From contig CANKLK010000016.1 of assembly GCA_947482805.1 (NCBI GenBank), positions 1 through 24,591 on the forward strand: a stretch of 24,591 bases of DNA, written 5' to 3'. A program made the translations under genes and the position numbers. This DNA is from Flavobacteriaceae bacterium. GTDB taxonomy: Bacteria > Bacteroidota > Bacteroidia > Flavobacteriales > Flavobacteriaceae. Each line of letters begins with the position of its first letter. Position 1 is the stretch's first letter. The notes beneath the pieces were generated by a model, which ran no database searches, was not told the origin of the DNA, and saw nothing but the letters and a program-made list of their open reading frames with translations. Of the stretch, positions 7,393 through 15,676 are shown one piece after another.

Positions 7393-9369
7393 ATGAGTTC
7401 GCATAATCAGAGTCTTCATAGTAAATTATCCATCGGTGGATTATTAGTAACATTAGGAATAATTTATGGAGATATTGGGACTTCCCCACTCTATGTAATG
7501 AAAGCTATTATTGGAATTCATGCTATTTCAAGAGATGTAGTTTTGGGAGGAATATCTTGTATATTTTGGACTTTAACACTTCAGACTACCATAAAATATG
7601 TAATAATAACACTAAGTGCTGATAATCATGGTGAGGGTGGTATTTTTGCTTTATTTGCATTAGTCAAAAGAACCAAAATTAAATGGTTAATAGTTCCAGC
7701 AATAATTGGTGGAAGCGCATTACTAGCTGATGGAATTATAACACCTCCAATTTCTGTTTCCTCAGCAGTAGAAGGATTACGAAATTTTAATCCAGAAATA
7801 AATACAATACCAATTGTAATTGGAATTCTTATAGTATTATTTACCATTCAACAATTTGGTTCTAAACTTGTTGGCAAGTTTTTTGCCCCTATGATGCTAA
7901 TTTGGTTTGCCATGCTTGGCATATTAGGTACTATACAAATCCTAAATGACTTTAGTGTTTTTCATGCTATTAATCCTTATTATGCTTACGAGTTATTGAA
8001 AATTCATCCAGAAGGTTTTTTTGTATTAGGTGCAGTTTTTCTTTGTACTACTGGAGCTGAAGCGTTATATTCAGATATGGGACACTGTGGAAGAAAAAAT
8101 ATCCGAGTGAGTTGGATATTTGTAAAAGTTATGCTTTTGTTAAATTATTTTGGGCAAGGCGCTTATTTAATAAATCACGAAGGATCCACTTTATCTGAAC
8201 TTGGAGGAAAAGGTGGAAACCCATTTTATCTTATCATGGCTGAATGGTTTCTACCTATAGGTATTGTAATAGCAACCATGGCTGCAGTAATTGCTTCACA
8301 GGCATTAATTAGCGGTTCATTTACTCTAATTAATGAAGCGATGCGTTTGAATTTTTGGCCAAAAGTAAAAATTAAATATCCTACTGAAGTCAAAGGTCAA
8401 TTATATATTCCATCAATCAACTGGCTTTTATTATTGGGATGTATTGGTATCGTATTATATTTTGAAGAATCGTCAAACATGGAACATGCTTATGGGTTAG
8501 CAATCATTTTATGTATGATTATGACGACTATTTTACTCAATTTTTATTTAATAATGAAAAGAGTGAAATTATATTTTATTATTCCTTTAATAACATTATA
8601 TCTAGCTATTGAGTTTAGTTTTTTATATGCAAATATTGTAAAATTTTTACATGGTGGTTTTGTAACTTTAATTATCGCAATAGGATTAATTGGGGTTATG
8701 GCTACCTGGTATTTAGCCAAACAAATTAGTAAAAACTACACCAAAATAGTCAAAATTGATGACTATAAAAAAGTGCTTGCCGAATTAAGTGTTGACTTAT
8801 CTATACCAAAATATGCTACTCATTTAGTCTACATGACTAACTCAAACAGAAGTGACGAAATTGAAGAAAAGGTGATGTACTCTATTCTTCAAAAACGTCC
8901 TAAACGAGCCGATTTATATTGGTTTATTCACGTGAATATATTAAGTGAACCCTATAAAAAAGAATATAAAGTAACTGAAATTATTAAAGATGATTTATAC
9001 AGAATCGATTTTAATCTCGGTTTCAGAGAACCTACCAAAATTAATTTAATGTTCAAACAGGTAATTAAAGAAATGGTGGATCGCGGTGAAGTAGATATCA
9101 CAAGTCGCTATGAATCACTTAGTAAAAACAATATTATCGGCGACTTTAAATTTGTGCTTTCTGAAAAATTCTTATCCAATGATGGCGATTTAACCTTCTT
9201 TGAAAAAGTGGTAATGAACACCTATTTCATTATGAAAAAGCTAAGTTTATCCGAAGAAAAAGGGTTTGGTTTAGATAGTAGTTCTGTGAAAATTGAACAA
9301 TTCCCATTGGTCCTTCATCCGCCAGAAAAAATTGATATGAAACGTATTGAAAATCATTCTCATTTGTAA
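7393..9369 (+). CDS. kup: Kup-type potassium uptake transporter
   Basis: 658 aa, close to the usual KUP/HAK/KT length. The family signature IIYGDIGTSPLYVMKA lies at residues 23-38, with GDIGTSPLY at 26-34. About twelve hydrophobic helices fill residues 15-440, with landmarks ADNHGEGGIFALFALVKR, ADGIITPPISVSSAVEGL, TTGAEALYSDMGHCGR and ASQALISGSFTLINEA. A soluble C-terminal domain (about 450-658) follows. These proteins are proton-coupled K+ importers of the inner membrane. The gene is single and convergent with the hydrolase gene. Between the two stops there is only an AT-rich imperfect inverted repeat (9382-9413), a weak terminator candidate. Confidence 0.96.
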   Translation: MSSHNQSLHSKLSIGGLLVTLGIIYGDIGTSPLYVMKAIIGIHAISRDVVLGGISCIFWTLTLQTTIKYVIITLSADNHGEGGIFALFALVKRTKIKWLIVPAIIGGSALLADGIITPPISVSSAVEGLRNFNPEINTIPIVIGILIVLFTIQQFGSKLVGKFFAPMMLIWFAMLGILGTIQILNDFSVFHAINPYYAYELLKIHPEGFFVLGAVFLCTTGAEALYSDMGHCGRKNIRVSWIFVKVMLLLNYFGQGAYLINHEGSTLSELGGKGGNPFYLIMAEWFLPIGIVIATMAAVIASQALISGSFTLINEAMRLNFWPKVKIKYPTEVKGQLYIPSINWLLLLGCIGIVLYFEESSNMEHAYGLAIILCMIMTTILLNFYLIMKRVKLYFIIPLITLYLAIEFSFLYANIVKFLHGGFVTLIIAIGLIGVMATWYLAKQISKNYTKIVKIDDYKKVLAELSVDLSIPKYATHLVYMTNSNRSDEIEEKVMYSILQKRPKRADLYWFIHVNILSEPYKKEYKVTEIIKDDLYRIDFNLGFREPTKINLMFKQVIKEMVDRGEVDITSRYESLSKNNIIGDFKFVLSEKFLSNDGDLTFFEKVVMNTYFIMKKLSLSEEKGFGLDSSSVKIEQFPLVLHPPEKIDMKRIENHSHL

Positions 9370-9394
9370 TCTATAAAAAGACAAATTTAAATTA

Positions 9395-10570
9395 CTATTG
9401 TTTAATAAATTTGCCCTTTTTAATTTTTTCATCAGAAATCAATTCGTAAAAATACATCCCTGTAGTCCATTTTGAAGTATCAATTCTATAATTTTCAACA
9501 AAATTAGAATCGATTAATTTTCTTAAATTTATATCGAATATTTTAATTTGATATTTTGTAAGGTTCAAACCATTTATAACAAATGTCTCCTTTACCGGAT
9601 TTGGATAAAAAACTATTTCTTCAATAGTATTCGAAAAACCATTTTCTAATGGATTACACTGAATACAGTTTTTTAAAAAGGTTACACTAGTATCTTCAAT
9701 TAATTGCGTGTCAAACAAATTTCCTTGAGTACAAATTCCTTTCAATTGATAATCCAACCACGGCCTTAAATAACTAAAAATTTTAGCATGTTGCACACTT
9801 CTAGTAATTGTTGCTGTAGGTGTACAAGTTAATTCTCCAAAATTGCATAAGCTATTACTATTAGACATTTGACAATGACTAGCGCCAATTATATTAATCA
9901 GAGTTTTACATGAACTACCTAACCCATTATACATTGGAATTTGATTTGTGTTTGGTGGAGTTACACAATCATTTAAACCTGCAAAAATTAAACTTGGAAT
10001 CGTTATAGAGGATGCAGCAATAATAGCAGAGGGATTTGTTTCAGCAGGAGCAAAATTTACTGACGTTTTTATATTTGAATTTAATTGTGCCGCTAAAAAA
10101 GACGCACCTCCACCCATACTATGCCCCATAACTGCATTCATTATACTGATTCTGTTGAAGAAAATTGAATTCGAATTATTACCTAAAGCTACCATTTGGT
10201 TCAACACAAATGACAAATCTTTACCAAAATCGAGATGAGATGGTGATAAAGAACCTTCTGTTTTTGGAAATGCTATAATGTAACCATTTGGTACTAGTGC
10301 TTCCCAAAAATTTTGGTACGCATCCCAAGTCATAACAAAACCATGACCAAAACTCAAAACTGGAAAAGTATCAGTTGTTGCCGTAGTCAAAGCAACATTG
10401 TCTCCTACAACATCAGATGGATAGTATATTTCAGTTGCAATTACCCTATTGCTTCTCGATGTATCTGTAAAATTGACTCTAGTATGTCCTATTTGAAATG
10501 GTTGAGCAAAGCTATAGTTCATAAGAAATAAAAATCCTAAAATCGTGTAATGTACATTGTTAAATCTCAT
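9395..10570 (-). CDS. secreted alpha/beta hydrolase with T9SS sorting tail
   Basis: 391 aa from ATG 10570. The frame is open to 10612, but a -7 box (10599-10592) lies between the two and the signal peptide (MRFNNVHYTILGFLFLMNYS FAQ) starts at 10570. The catalytic domain has a nucleophile elbow GHSMGG (Ser151), the acid in GLNDCVTPP (Asp201) and the base in GASHCQM (His232), with an oxyanion strand LSFGHGF; the arrangement recalls dienelactone hydrolase, chlorophyllase or PAF-acetylhydrolase relatives. Several cysteines fit an extracellular enzyme. The last 75 residues (VFYPNPVKETFVINGL to KKGKFIKQ) are a type A T9SS sorting domain. The protein is therefore probably exported across both membranes. 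Substrate unknown. Confidence 0.85.
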   Translation of the reverse strand: MRFNNVHYTILGFLFLMNYSFAQPFQIGHTRVNFTDTSRSNRVIATEIYYPSDVVGDNVALTTATTDTFPVLSFGHGFVMTWDAYQNFWEALVPNGYIIAFPKTEGSLSPSHLDFGKDLSFVLNQMVALGNNSNSIFFNRISIMNAVMGHSMGGGASFLAAQLNSNIKTSVNFAPAETNPSAIIAASSITIPSLIFAGLNDCVTPPNTNQIPMYNGLGSSCKTLINIIGASHCQMSNSNSLCNFGELTCTPTATITRSVQHAKIFSYLRPWLDYQLKGICTQGNLFDTQLIEDTSVTFLKNCIQCNPLENGFSNTIEEIVFYPNPVKETFVINGLNLTKYQIKIFDINLRKLIDSNFVENYRIDTSKWTTGMYFYELISDEKIKKGKFIKQ

Positions 10571-10591
10571 TCTAAAAAATATTTTATCAAT

Positions 10592-10599
10592 CAAATATA
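10592..10599 (-). promoter_or_regulatory. -7 box for the secreted hydrolase gene
   Basis: TATATTTG read on the minus strand, 21 bases before the ATG at 10570. No TTG at the normal -33 spacing was found. Confidence 0.45.
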
Positions 10600-10671
10600 T
10601 GCATTTATACAATAAATAAATGGTGATATGTTAAGACCAATAAAAATTAGAAAAGCATAACAAAAAAGGAA

Positions 10672-10679
10672 TATCTTTG
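10672..10679 (+). promoter_or_regulatory. -7 box for the RsmB/NOP methyltransferase gene
   Basis: TATCTTTG fits TANNTTTG and contains the TTG (10677) that opens the longest frame, so that TTG cannot be the start. Transcription should begin near 10686 and translation at ATG 10701. Confidence 0.5.
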
Positions 10680-10700
10680 CAGGCTTATTTTTTTTACATT

Positions 10701-11912
10701 ATGCGATTACATCGAAATTTAGTTTACACCACAATCGATTCTTTAAACGCAATCTTCAATGAAGGTGAATATGCTGATAAAGTGGTTGCACGTGCTTTGA
10801 AAAAAGACAAACGTTGGGGTAGTTCTGACCGTAAATTTGTTGCAGAAACTATCTATGAAGTCGTTCGTTGGAAAAGATTATACGCTGAAATTGCTGAAGT
10901 AAGAGAACCTTTTAACCGAGAAGATTTATGGAGAGTTTTTGCTGTTTGGGCAGTTTTACGTGGGTATCCAATTCCCGATTGGAGACAACTGGAAGGAACT
11001 CCGGAACGAAAAATAAAAGGAAGATTTGACGAGCTTTCTAAAATCAGAAAAATGCGTGAATCTATTCCGGACTGGATGGACGAATTGGGTGTGAAAGAAT
11101 TGGGTGAGGCAGTTTGGACCAAAGAAATTGCAGCACAAAACCAGCCTGCAAAAGTTATACTTCGTGTTAATACTTTAAAATCAACAAAGGAAAATCTACA
11201 TTCGCTTTTGATGGATTTAAATATTGAAACCGAATTTCTTAAAGACCAACCGGATGCATTAGTCCTCAAAGAAAGAGCAAATGTGTTTTTAACTGATGCT
11301 TTTAAAGAAGGATTGTTCGAAGTACAAGACGCATCCTCTCAATTAGTAGCTGCATTCTTAGATGTTCAACCTGGAATGAGAGTTGTTGATACCTGTGCCG
11401 GTGCTGGTGGAAAAACGCTACATATGGCATCATTAATGCAAAACAAAGGGCAATTAATTGCCATGGATTTGTATGAAAGCAAGCTAAAACAATTGAAATT
11501 AAGAGCCAAAAGAAACGGTGCTTTTAATATCGAATACCGAATAATTGACACTACAAAAGTTATTAAAAAACTGCACGAAAAGGCCGATAGAGTCTTAATC
11601 GACGCACCTTGTAGCGGGTTGGGAGTTTTAAAAAGAAATCCTGATGCTAAGTGGAAATTACAACCTGAATTTATTGATAATATCAAAAAAGTACAAGCCG
11701 AAGTTTTAGAAAATTATTCTAAAATAGTAAAGCCTGGTGGTAAGCTAGTTTATGCAACTTGCTCTATCTTACCTTCTGAAAATCAGGAACAAATTAAAAA
11801 ATTTTTAACAACCGAAACAGGAAAATCATTTACGTTTGTTAAAGAAACGAAAATCCTTGCCCAAGAAACTGGGTTTGATGGATTTTATATGGCGTTGTTA
11901 GAAAGAAAATAA
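10701..11912 (+). CDS. RsmB/NOP-family RNA m5C methyltransferase
   Basis: 403 aa from ATG 10701. An N-terminal helical part (1-130, with EGEYADKVVARALKKDKRWG) precedes a Rossmann SAM-binding domain: motif I VVDTCAGAGGKTLHMASLM, an acidic MDLYESKLKQLKLRA strand, motif IV DAPCSGLGVLKRNPDAKWK with Cys304 and motif VI VYATCSILPSENQEQI with Cys354. In this family the Cys of TC attacks C6 of the target cytosine and the Cys of PC helps release the product. The target is probably 16S rRNA, inferred from family. The stop is 11 bases before the endonuclease gene, so the two likely share a transcript. Confidence 0.92.
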   Translation: MRLHRNLVYTTIDSLNAIFNEGEYADKVVARALKKDKRWGSSDRKFVAETIYEVVRWKRLYAEIAEVREPFNREDLWRVFAVWAVLRGYPIPDWRQLEGTPERKIKGRFDELSKIRKMRESIPDWMDELGVKELGEAVWTKEIAAQNQPAKVILRVNTLKSTKENLHSLLMDLNIETEFLKDQPDALVLKERANVFLTDAFKEGLFEVQDASSQLVAAFLDVQPGMRVVDTCAGAGGKTLHMASLMQNKGQLIAMDLYESKLKQLKLRAKRNGAFNIEYRIIDTTKVIKKLHEKADRVLIDAPCSGLGVLKRNPDAKWKLQPEFIDNIKKVQAEVLENYSKIVKPGGKLVYATCSILPSENQEQIKKFLTTETGKSFTFVKETKILAQETGFDGFYMALLERK

Positions 11913-11923
11913 GAAAAATAAAA

Positions 11924-13060
11924 ATGAAAAAAATCTTTACCGTACTATTTTTAAGTAGTACAATTTTGCTGACAGCCCAAGAAAAAGTAGTAAATACCAA
12001 TACTACAATGTCAATTCCTGCGGGATATTATTCTACCGCAACGGGCAATGGGTATGTTTTAAAAACACAATTATATAATATTATTACTAATAATTATAAT
12101 GATAGAGGATATGGAGGTTTATATACAACATATCTAACATCTGACAAAGACTTTTATTATGAAAATAATGGAACTATGCTAGATTTGTATACCGAGAATC
12201 CAACTGGACCTGAATGTGAATTTACCTATGGTGTTGGCCAAGATGATGGAACTGGAGGAAATGCAGAATGTGAAAGATACAATAGAGAACATACAATCCC
12301 TCAATCCTATTTTGGTAATGGAATACAACCTATGTTTTCAGATGCCCATTTTGTAATTCCATCAGATAAATATTTAAATGCACAACGCGGTGACTTTCCT
12401 TTTGGGAAAGTTAATGGTCTTGGTAATCCTTATTCAAATGGGTCTAAAAAAGGATCTAATTTAAACTCAGGCTATTCTTTTGGATTTACAGGAACAGTAT
12501 TCGAACCTATAGATGAATTTAAAGGAGATATTGCAAGAATGCTATTGTATTTTGCAACACGATATGAAACTGAACTTGTCAATTTTTACACAACCTCTTC
12601 TTCATTATCAAAAGTAATGTTTGACGGGACCAGTGATAAATCTTTTTCTACAACATTTTTAAATATATTATTAACTTGGAATATTCTAGATCCGGTAAGT
12701 CAGAGAGAAATTGATAGGAATAATGCTATTTATGCACGTCAAAATAATAGAAATCCATATATAGACAATAACGCTTTTGTTGAAAGAGTATGGGGAATTC
12801 CATTAGCTAACTCAATTTTTAATTTATTAAATGCAGTCTCTATTTACCCAAATCCTTCATCAAATATTGTAAATATTTCTTCTGATATAACTTTAGATGA
12901 AATTGATATTATTACCATTAACGGTCAGGTTTTACAACAAATAAAAAAACCTGCTTTTGAAAATAACAACTACACTATCAGCAATTTGCCAAAAGGATTT
13001 TATTTCTTAAAATTATCATCTGATAAAAATTCTATTACTAAAAAAGTATTGATTAACTAG
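11924..13060 (+). CDS. secreted endonuclease I with T9SS sorting tail
   Basis: 378 aa. Signal peptide MKKIFTVLFLSSTILLTAQ. The nuclease core belongs to the endonuclease_1 (EndA/Vvn-like) family: ECERYNREHTIPQSYF supplies the His and acidic/Asn residues of the beta-beta-alpha metal site, followed by DAHFVIPSDKYLNAQRGDFP and IARMLLYFATRYE. The last 75 residues (SIYPNPSSNIVNISS to NSITKKVLIN) form a T9SS sorting domain, so the enzyme should reach the outside or the cell surface, where it would degrade DNA or RNA for nutrients. It sits 11 bases behind the RNA methyltransferase gene and is closed by the hairpin at 13082-13110. Confidence 0.92.
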   Translation: MKKIFTVLFLSSTILLTAQEKVVNTNTTMSIPAGYYSTATGNGYVLKTQLYNIITNNYNDRGYGGLYTTYLTSDKDFYYENNGTMLDLYTENPTGPECEFTYGVGQDDGTGGNAECERYNREHTIPQSYFGNGIQPMFSDAHFVIPSDKYLNAQRGDFPFGKVNGLGNPYSNGSKKGSNLNSGYSFGFTGTVFEPIDEFKGDIARMLLYFATRYETELVNFYTTSSSLSKVMFDGTSDKSFSTTFLNILLTWNILDPVSQREIDRNNAIYARQNNRNPYIDNNAFVERVWGIPLANSIFNLLNAVSIYPNPSSNIVNISSDITLDEIDIITINGQVLQQIKKPAFENNNYTISNLPKGFYFLKLSSDKNSITKKVLIN

Positions 13061-13081
13061 ATTTCAATACCAATACAAAGT

Positions 13082-13110
13082 AAAACGCTGTTGAAATTCA
13101 ACAGCGTTTT
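13082..13110 (+). terminator. terminator after the endonuclease gene
   Basis: Stem AAAACGCTGTTGAA / TTCAACAGCGTTTT around a single central A (in practice a 12-bp stem with a 5-base loop), followed by more T residues. Confidence 0.92.
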
Positions 13111-13173
13111 TTTGTTTTTAATCGAAAAAGCACTCGGAAAATCACCAAAATTGTATAGAAAACATTGATTTTC

Positions 13174-13204
13174 TTTGAACTTTAGTGCTTCTTTAGTATC
13201 TTTC
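13174..13204 (+). promoter_or_regulatory. promoter of the DUF349 gene
   Basis: TTTG (13174-13177), 19 bases, TATCTTTC (13197-13204), one mismatch to TTTG-N19-TANNTTTG. It lies 36 bases before the ATG at 13241. Confidence 0.6.
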
Positions 13205-13240
13205 GCCCTCAAAATGTGTAACCCTTAAAACATTTTAAAA

Positions 13241-15508
13241 ATGTTAGAAGAAAAGAATGATAACCTGCTTGAAGCAGATGGAAGTGTAAGCGATGAATCA
13301 CATGAAGTGACCATCCCTGAAAATCAAGAATTTCTTGTTGAAAATCAAGAAGAAACAGAAACTGTAGCAGAAGTAGAAACAGGTGTTACTATTGAAGAAC
13401 ATGTTACTGAAGAAGTTATAGAAGCTGACTCAGAAGAAGAAGCTGCTGTTGAAAAACAAGCTAATGAAGTATTTGAAGAAAAAGTTGCCATTTTAACTGA
13501 ACCTCTTACTGAAGACGAACTTGAAGTTGTTGCAGAAACAGAAGCGCTTGTTGAAGAAACAGTTGTACCTAAACCAAAAAAAACTAAACCAAAAGCTGTA
13601 ACTGAAGTAAAAGAAGCTACAGTTGAATTGACCGAAGTGCATATTGCTGATAGCACTTTAGTTACTGACTCGAGCATTAACGATCAGGAGCAGCAAAATG
13701 ACAGCCAATCAGTAATTAATGCCATTGAAGAAGTAAACGCAGAGGAAAGCGAAGATGAAACATTGAAAGATCGCCATGATATTCCAATGCAGGATTACGA
13801 TACTTTGTCAATGGAGCAATTGGTTGATGAGTTAGGCGAATTAGTTTTAGTAGAAAAACTAATGTCGGTAAAAGACCATGTTGAAGAGCTTAAAAAATCA
13901 TTCCTATCAAAATACCATCATTTAATTGATGAAAAGAAAGAAGAATTCCTAACTGAAAATCCGGAGACAACGGAAGATTTTCACTATCATTTTCCTTTAA
14001 AAGTAAAATTTGACCAATTATACTCTCAATACAGAGACAAAAAAAATAATCATTTCCAAAGTTTACAAAACAATCTAAAAGCTAATTTAGAAAACAGGTT
14101 GGCTATAGTAGAGGAATTGAAAAATCTAATCCACAGTCAGGATAACATTCCGGTTACTTTAAAGAAGTTTAATGACATCAGAGACCGATGGAAAGTGGCG
14201 GGACCAATTCCGAAAGACAAATACAACCACGTATGGAATAATTATCACTTTCATTTAGAGAATTTCTATGATGTGCTACACTTGGACAGAGAAATCCGTG
14301 ATCTAGATTTTAAACATAATTTGGTTCAAAAGCTCAAAATTATTGAGCGCGTTGAAGAATTAGTTAAAGAAGAAGACATTAATAAAGCTTTCCGTGAATT
14401 ACAGGATTTACATCGTATCTGGAAAGAAGATATTGGACCCGTTTCAAGAGATAAACGTGAAGAGATTTGGAACAGATTTAGTGAGTTAACCAAACAAATG
14501 CACGACAAACGCGAAGAATTGTTTGAAAAACTTCGTGAAGTAGAAACGGCTAATTTGGAAAAGAAAAAAGAAATCATTACTCAAATAGAAATATTAGCAC
14601 AAGAAAAAGTAAACTCGCATTCAGCTTGGTTAGGTCAGATTGAAAAGGTAGAAGCACTACGTAATCAGTTCTTTGGTGCAGGAAAAGTTCCATCGGAAGT
14701 TACAGACCAAACTTGGACAGAATTTAAAAATGCGGTTAGAAGTTTCAACGTATTGAAAAACTCTTTCTATAAAGATATTAAGAAAGACCAAAACGATAAT
14801 CTTTCTAAAAAACAAGCCTTAGTTGCAAAAGCAATTGAATTGAAAGACAATACCGATTTTGCTACAACTACACCCCTTTTTAAACAAATTCAGGAAGAAT
14901 GGAAGACGATTGGTCATGTTCCAAGAAAATTTTCTGATAAACTTTGGGGAGAATTCAGAGGGGCTTGTAACGAATATTTTGAAAAGCTAAAAGAACAAAA
15001 ATCGGAAGCAAATGCTGAAGAAATTGAAGCTTTTGAAAAGAAAAAATCGTATTTAGAAACCATAAAATCTTTTGAACTCATTGGTGAGCATAAAGCAGAT
15101 TTGGATGCCATCAAATCACATATCGAAACTTGGAAAAGTTTTGGCAAAGTTCCTTTTGCACGCCGACATATCGAAGGTAAATTCAATAAAATTCTAGATG
15201 CTTTATTTGAAAAGTTAAGCTCTAGCAAGAAAGATAATGAAATGGTGCGCTATGCAAATCGATTGGATAATCTTTCGGGGGCAGAGAATTCAAGAAAATT
15301 AGATAATGAAAAAGTTTTCATCATGCGCAAAATTGAGGAAGTACAAAGTAGTCTTTTTCAATTGGAGAATAATATTCAGTTTTTTGGAAGAGCCAAAGCA
15401 GATAATCCAATGGTGAAAGAAGTATTAGATAACATTGAAAAACAAAAAGAAGAATTAGCCACCTGGAAAGAAAAGCTAAAACAACTTAGAAGTATCAAAT
15501 CAGAATAA
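13241..15508 (+). CDS. DUF349 repeat protein with long acidic N-terminus
   Basis: 755 aa, no signal peptide, cytoplasmic. Residues 1-180 are low in complexity and dominated by Glu, Val and Thr, hence strongly acidic and probably disordered. From about residue 190 the chain is helical and coiled-coil-like, with five DUF349 repeats spaced about 78 residues apart. They are marked by W-x3-G-x-(V/I)-P followed by W-x-x-(F/Y), near residues 316, 394, 475, 552 and 631; the third has Phe in place of the first Trp. I know no established function for DUF349 in Bacteroidota. The acidic tail plus helical rods suggest a scaffold or nucleic-acid or ribosome-associated protein, but that is speculation. It is a single gene with its own promoter and terminator. 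Confidence 0.85.
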   Translation: MLEEKNDNLLEADGSVSDESHEVTIPENQEFLVENQEETETVAEVETGVTIEEHVTEEVIEADSEEEAAVEKQANEVFEEKVAILTEPLTEDELEVVAETEALVEETVVPKPKKTKPKAVTEVKEATVELTEVHIADSTLVTDSSINDQEQQNDSQSVINAIEEVNAEESEDETLKDRHDIPMQDYDTLSMEQLVDELGELVLVEKLMSVKDHVEELKKSFLSKYHHLIDEKKEEFLTENPETTEDFHYHFPLKVKFDQLYSQYRDKKNNHFQSLQNNLKANLENRLAIVEELKNLIHSQDNIPVTLKKFNDIRDRWKVAGPIPKDKYNHVWNNYHFHLENFYDVLHLDREIRDLDFKHNLVQKLKIIERVEELVKEEDINKAFRELQDLHRIWKEDIGPVSRDKREEIWNRFSELTKQMHDKREELFEKLREVETANLEKKKEIITQIEILAQEKVNSHSAWLGQIEKVEALRNQFFGAGKVPSEVTDQTWTEFKNAVRSFNVLKNSFYKDIKKDQNDNLSKKQALVAKAIELKDNTDFATTTPLFKQIQEEWKTIGHVPRKFSDKLWGEFRGACNEYFEKLKEQKSEANAEEIEAFEKKKSYLETIKSFELIGEHKADLDAIKSHIETWKSFGKVPFARRHIEGKFNKILDALFEKLSSSKKDNEMVRYANRLDNLSGAENSRKLDNEKVFIMRKIEEVQSSLFQLENNIQFFGRAKADNPMVKEVLDNIEKQKEELATWKEKLKQLRSIKSE

Positions 15509-15512
15509 AACA

Positions 15513-15552
15513 AAAAATCCCGTCGAGTTCCAAAAAACCAGACGGGATTTTT
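15513..15552 (+). terminator. terminator after the DUF349 gene
   Basis: A 12-bp perfect stem AAAAATCCCGTC (15513-15524) / GACGGGATTTTT (15541-15552) with a 16-base loop, ending in T. Confidence 0.85.
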
Positions 15553-15595
15553 ATTTAAAATATAACAGATAAGTTCCCAGTTAACTAATCAGCTA

Positions 15596-15676
15596 AATTC
15601 GTAATTCGTAATTCGTAATTCGTAATTCGTAATTCGTAATTCGTAATTCGTAATTCGTAATTCGTAATTCGTAATT
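15596..15676. repeat. heptanucleotide tandem array (GTAATTC), about 11.5 copies
   Basis: Uninterrupted 7-base units over 81 bases with no mismatch. The array ends directly against the TAA stop of trxB (15679-15677) and begins 44 bases after the DUF349 terminator, so it lies in the 3' region of both convergent genes and encodes nothing. Perfect copies imply recent slippage; the copy number is probably variable between strains. Confidence 0.97.

Noticed and set aside
9948..10238. 96-aa plus-strand frame inside the hydrolase gene
   Set aside because: The hydrolase on the other strand has a full catalytic triad, signal peptide and T9SS tail; the plus frame has no domain or promoter.
13345..13677. 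110-aa Ser/Thr-rich minus-strand frame
   Set aside because: Antisense shadow of the Glu-rich head of the DUF349 protein; its odd composition is a codon artefact.
15596..15676. Possible CRISPR array
   Set aside because: The units are 7 bases with no spacers; it is a simple tandem repeat.
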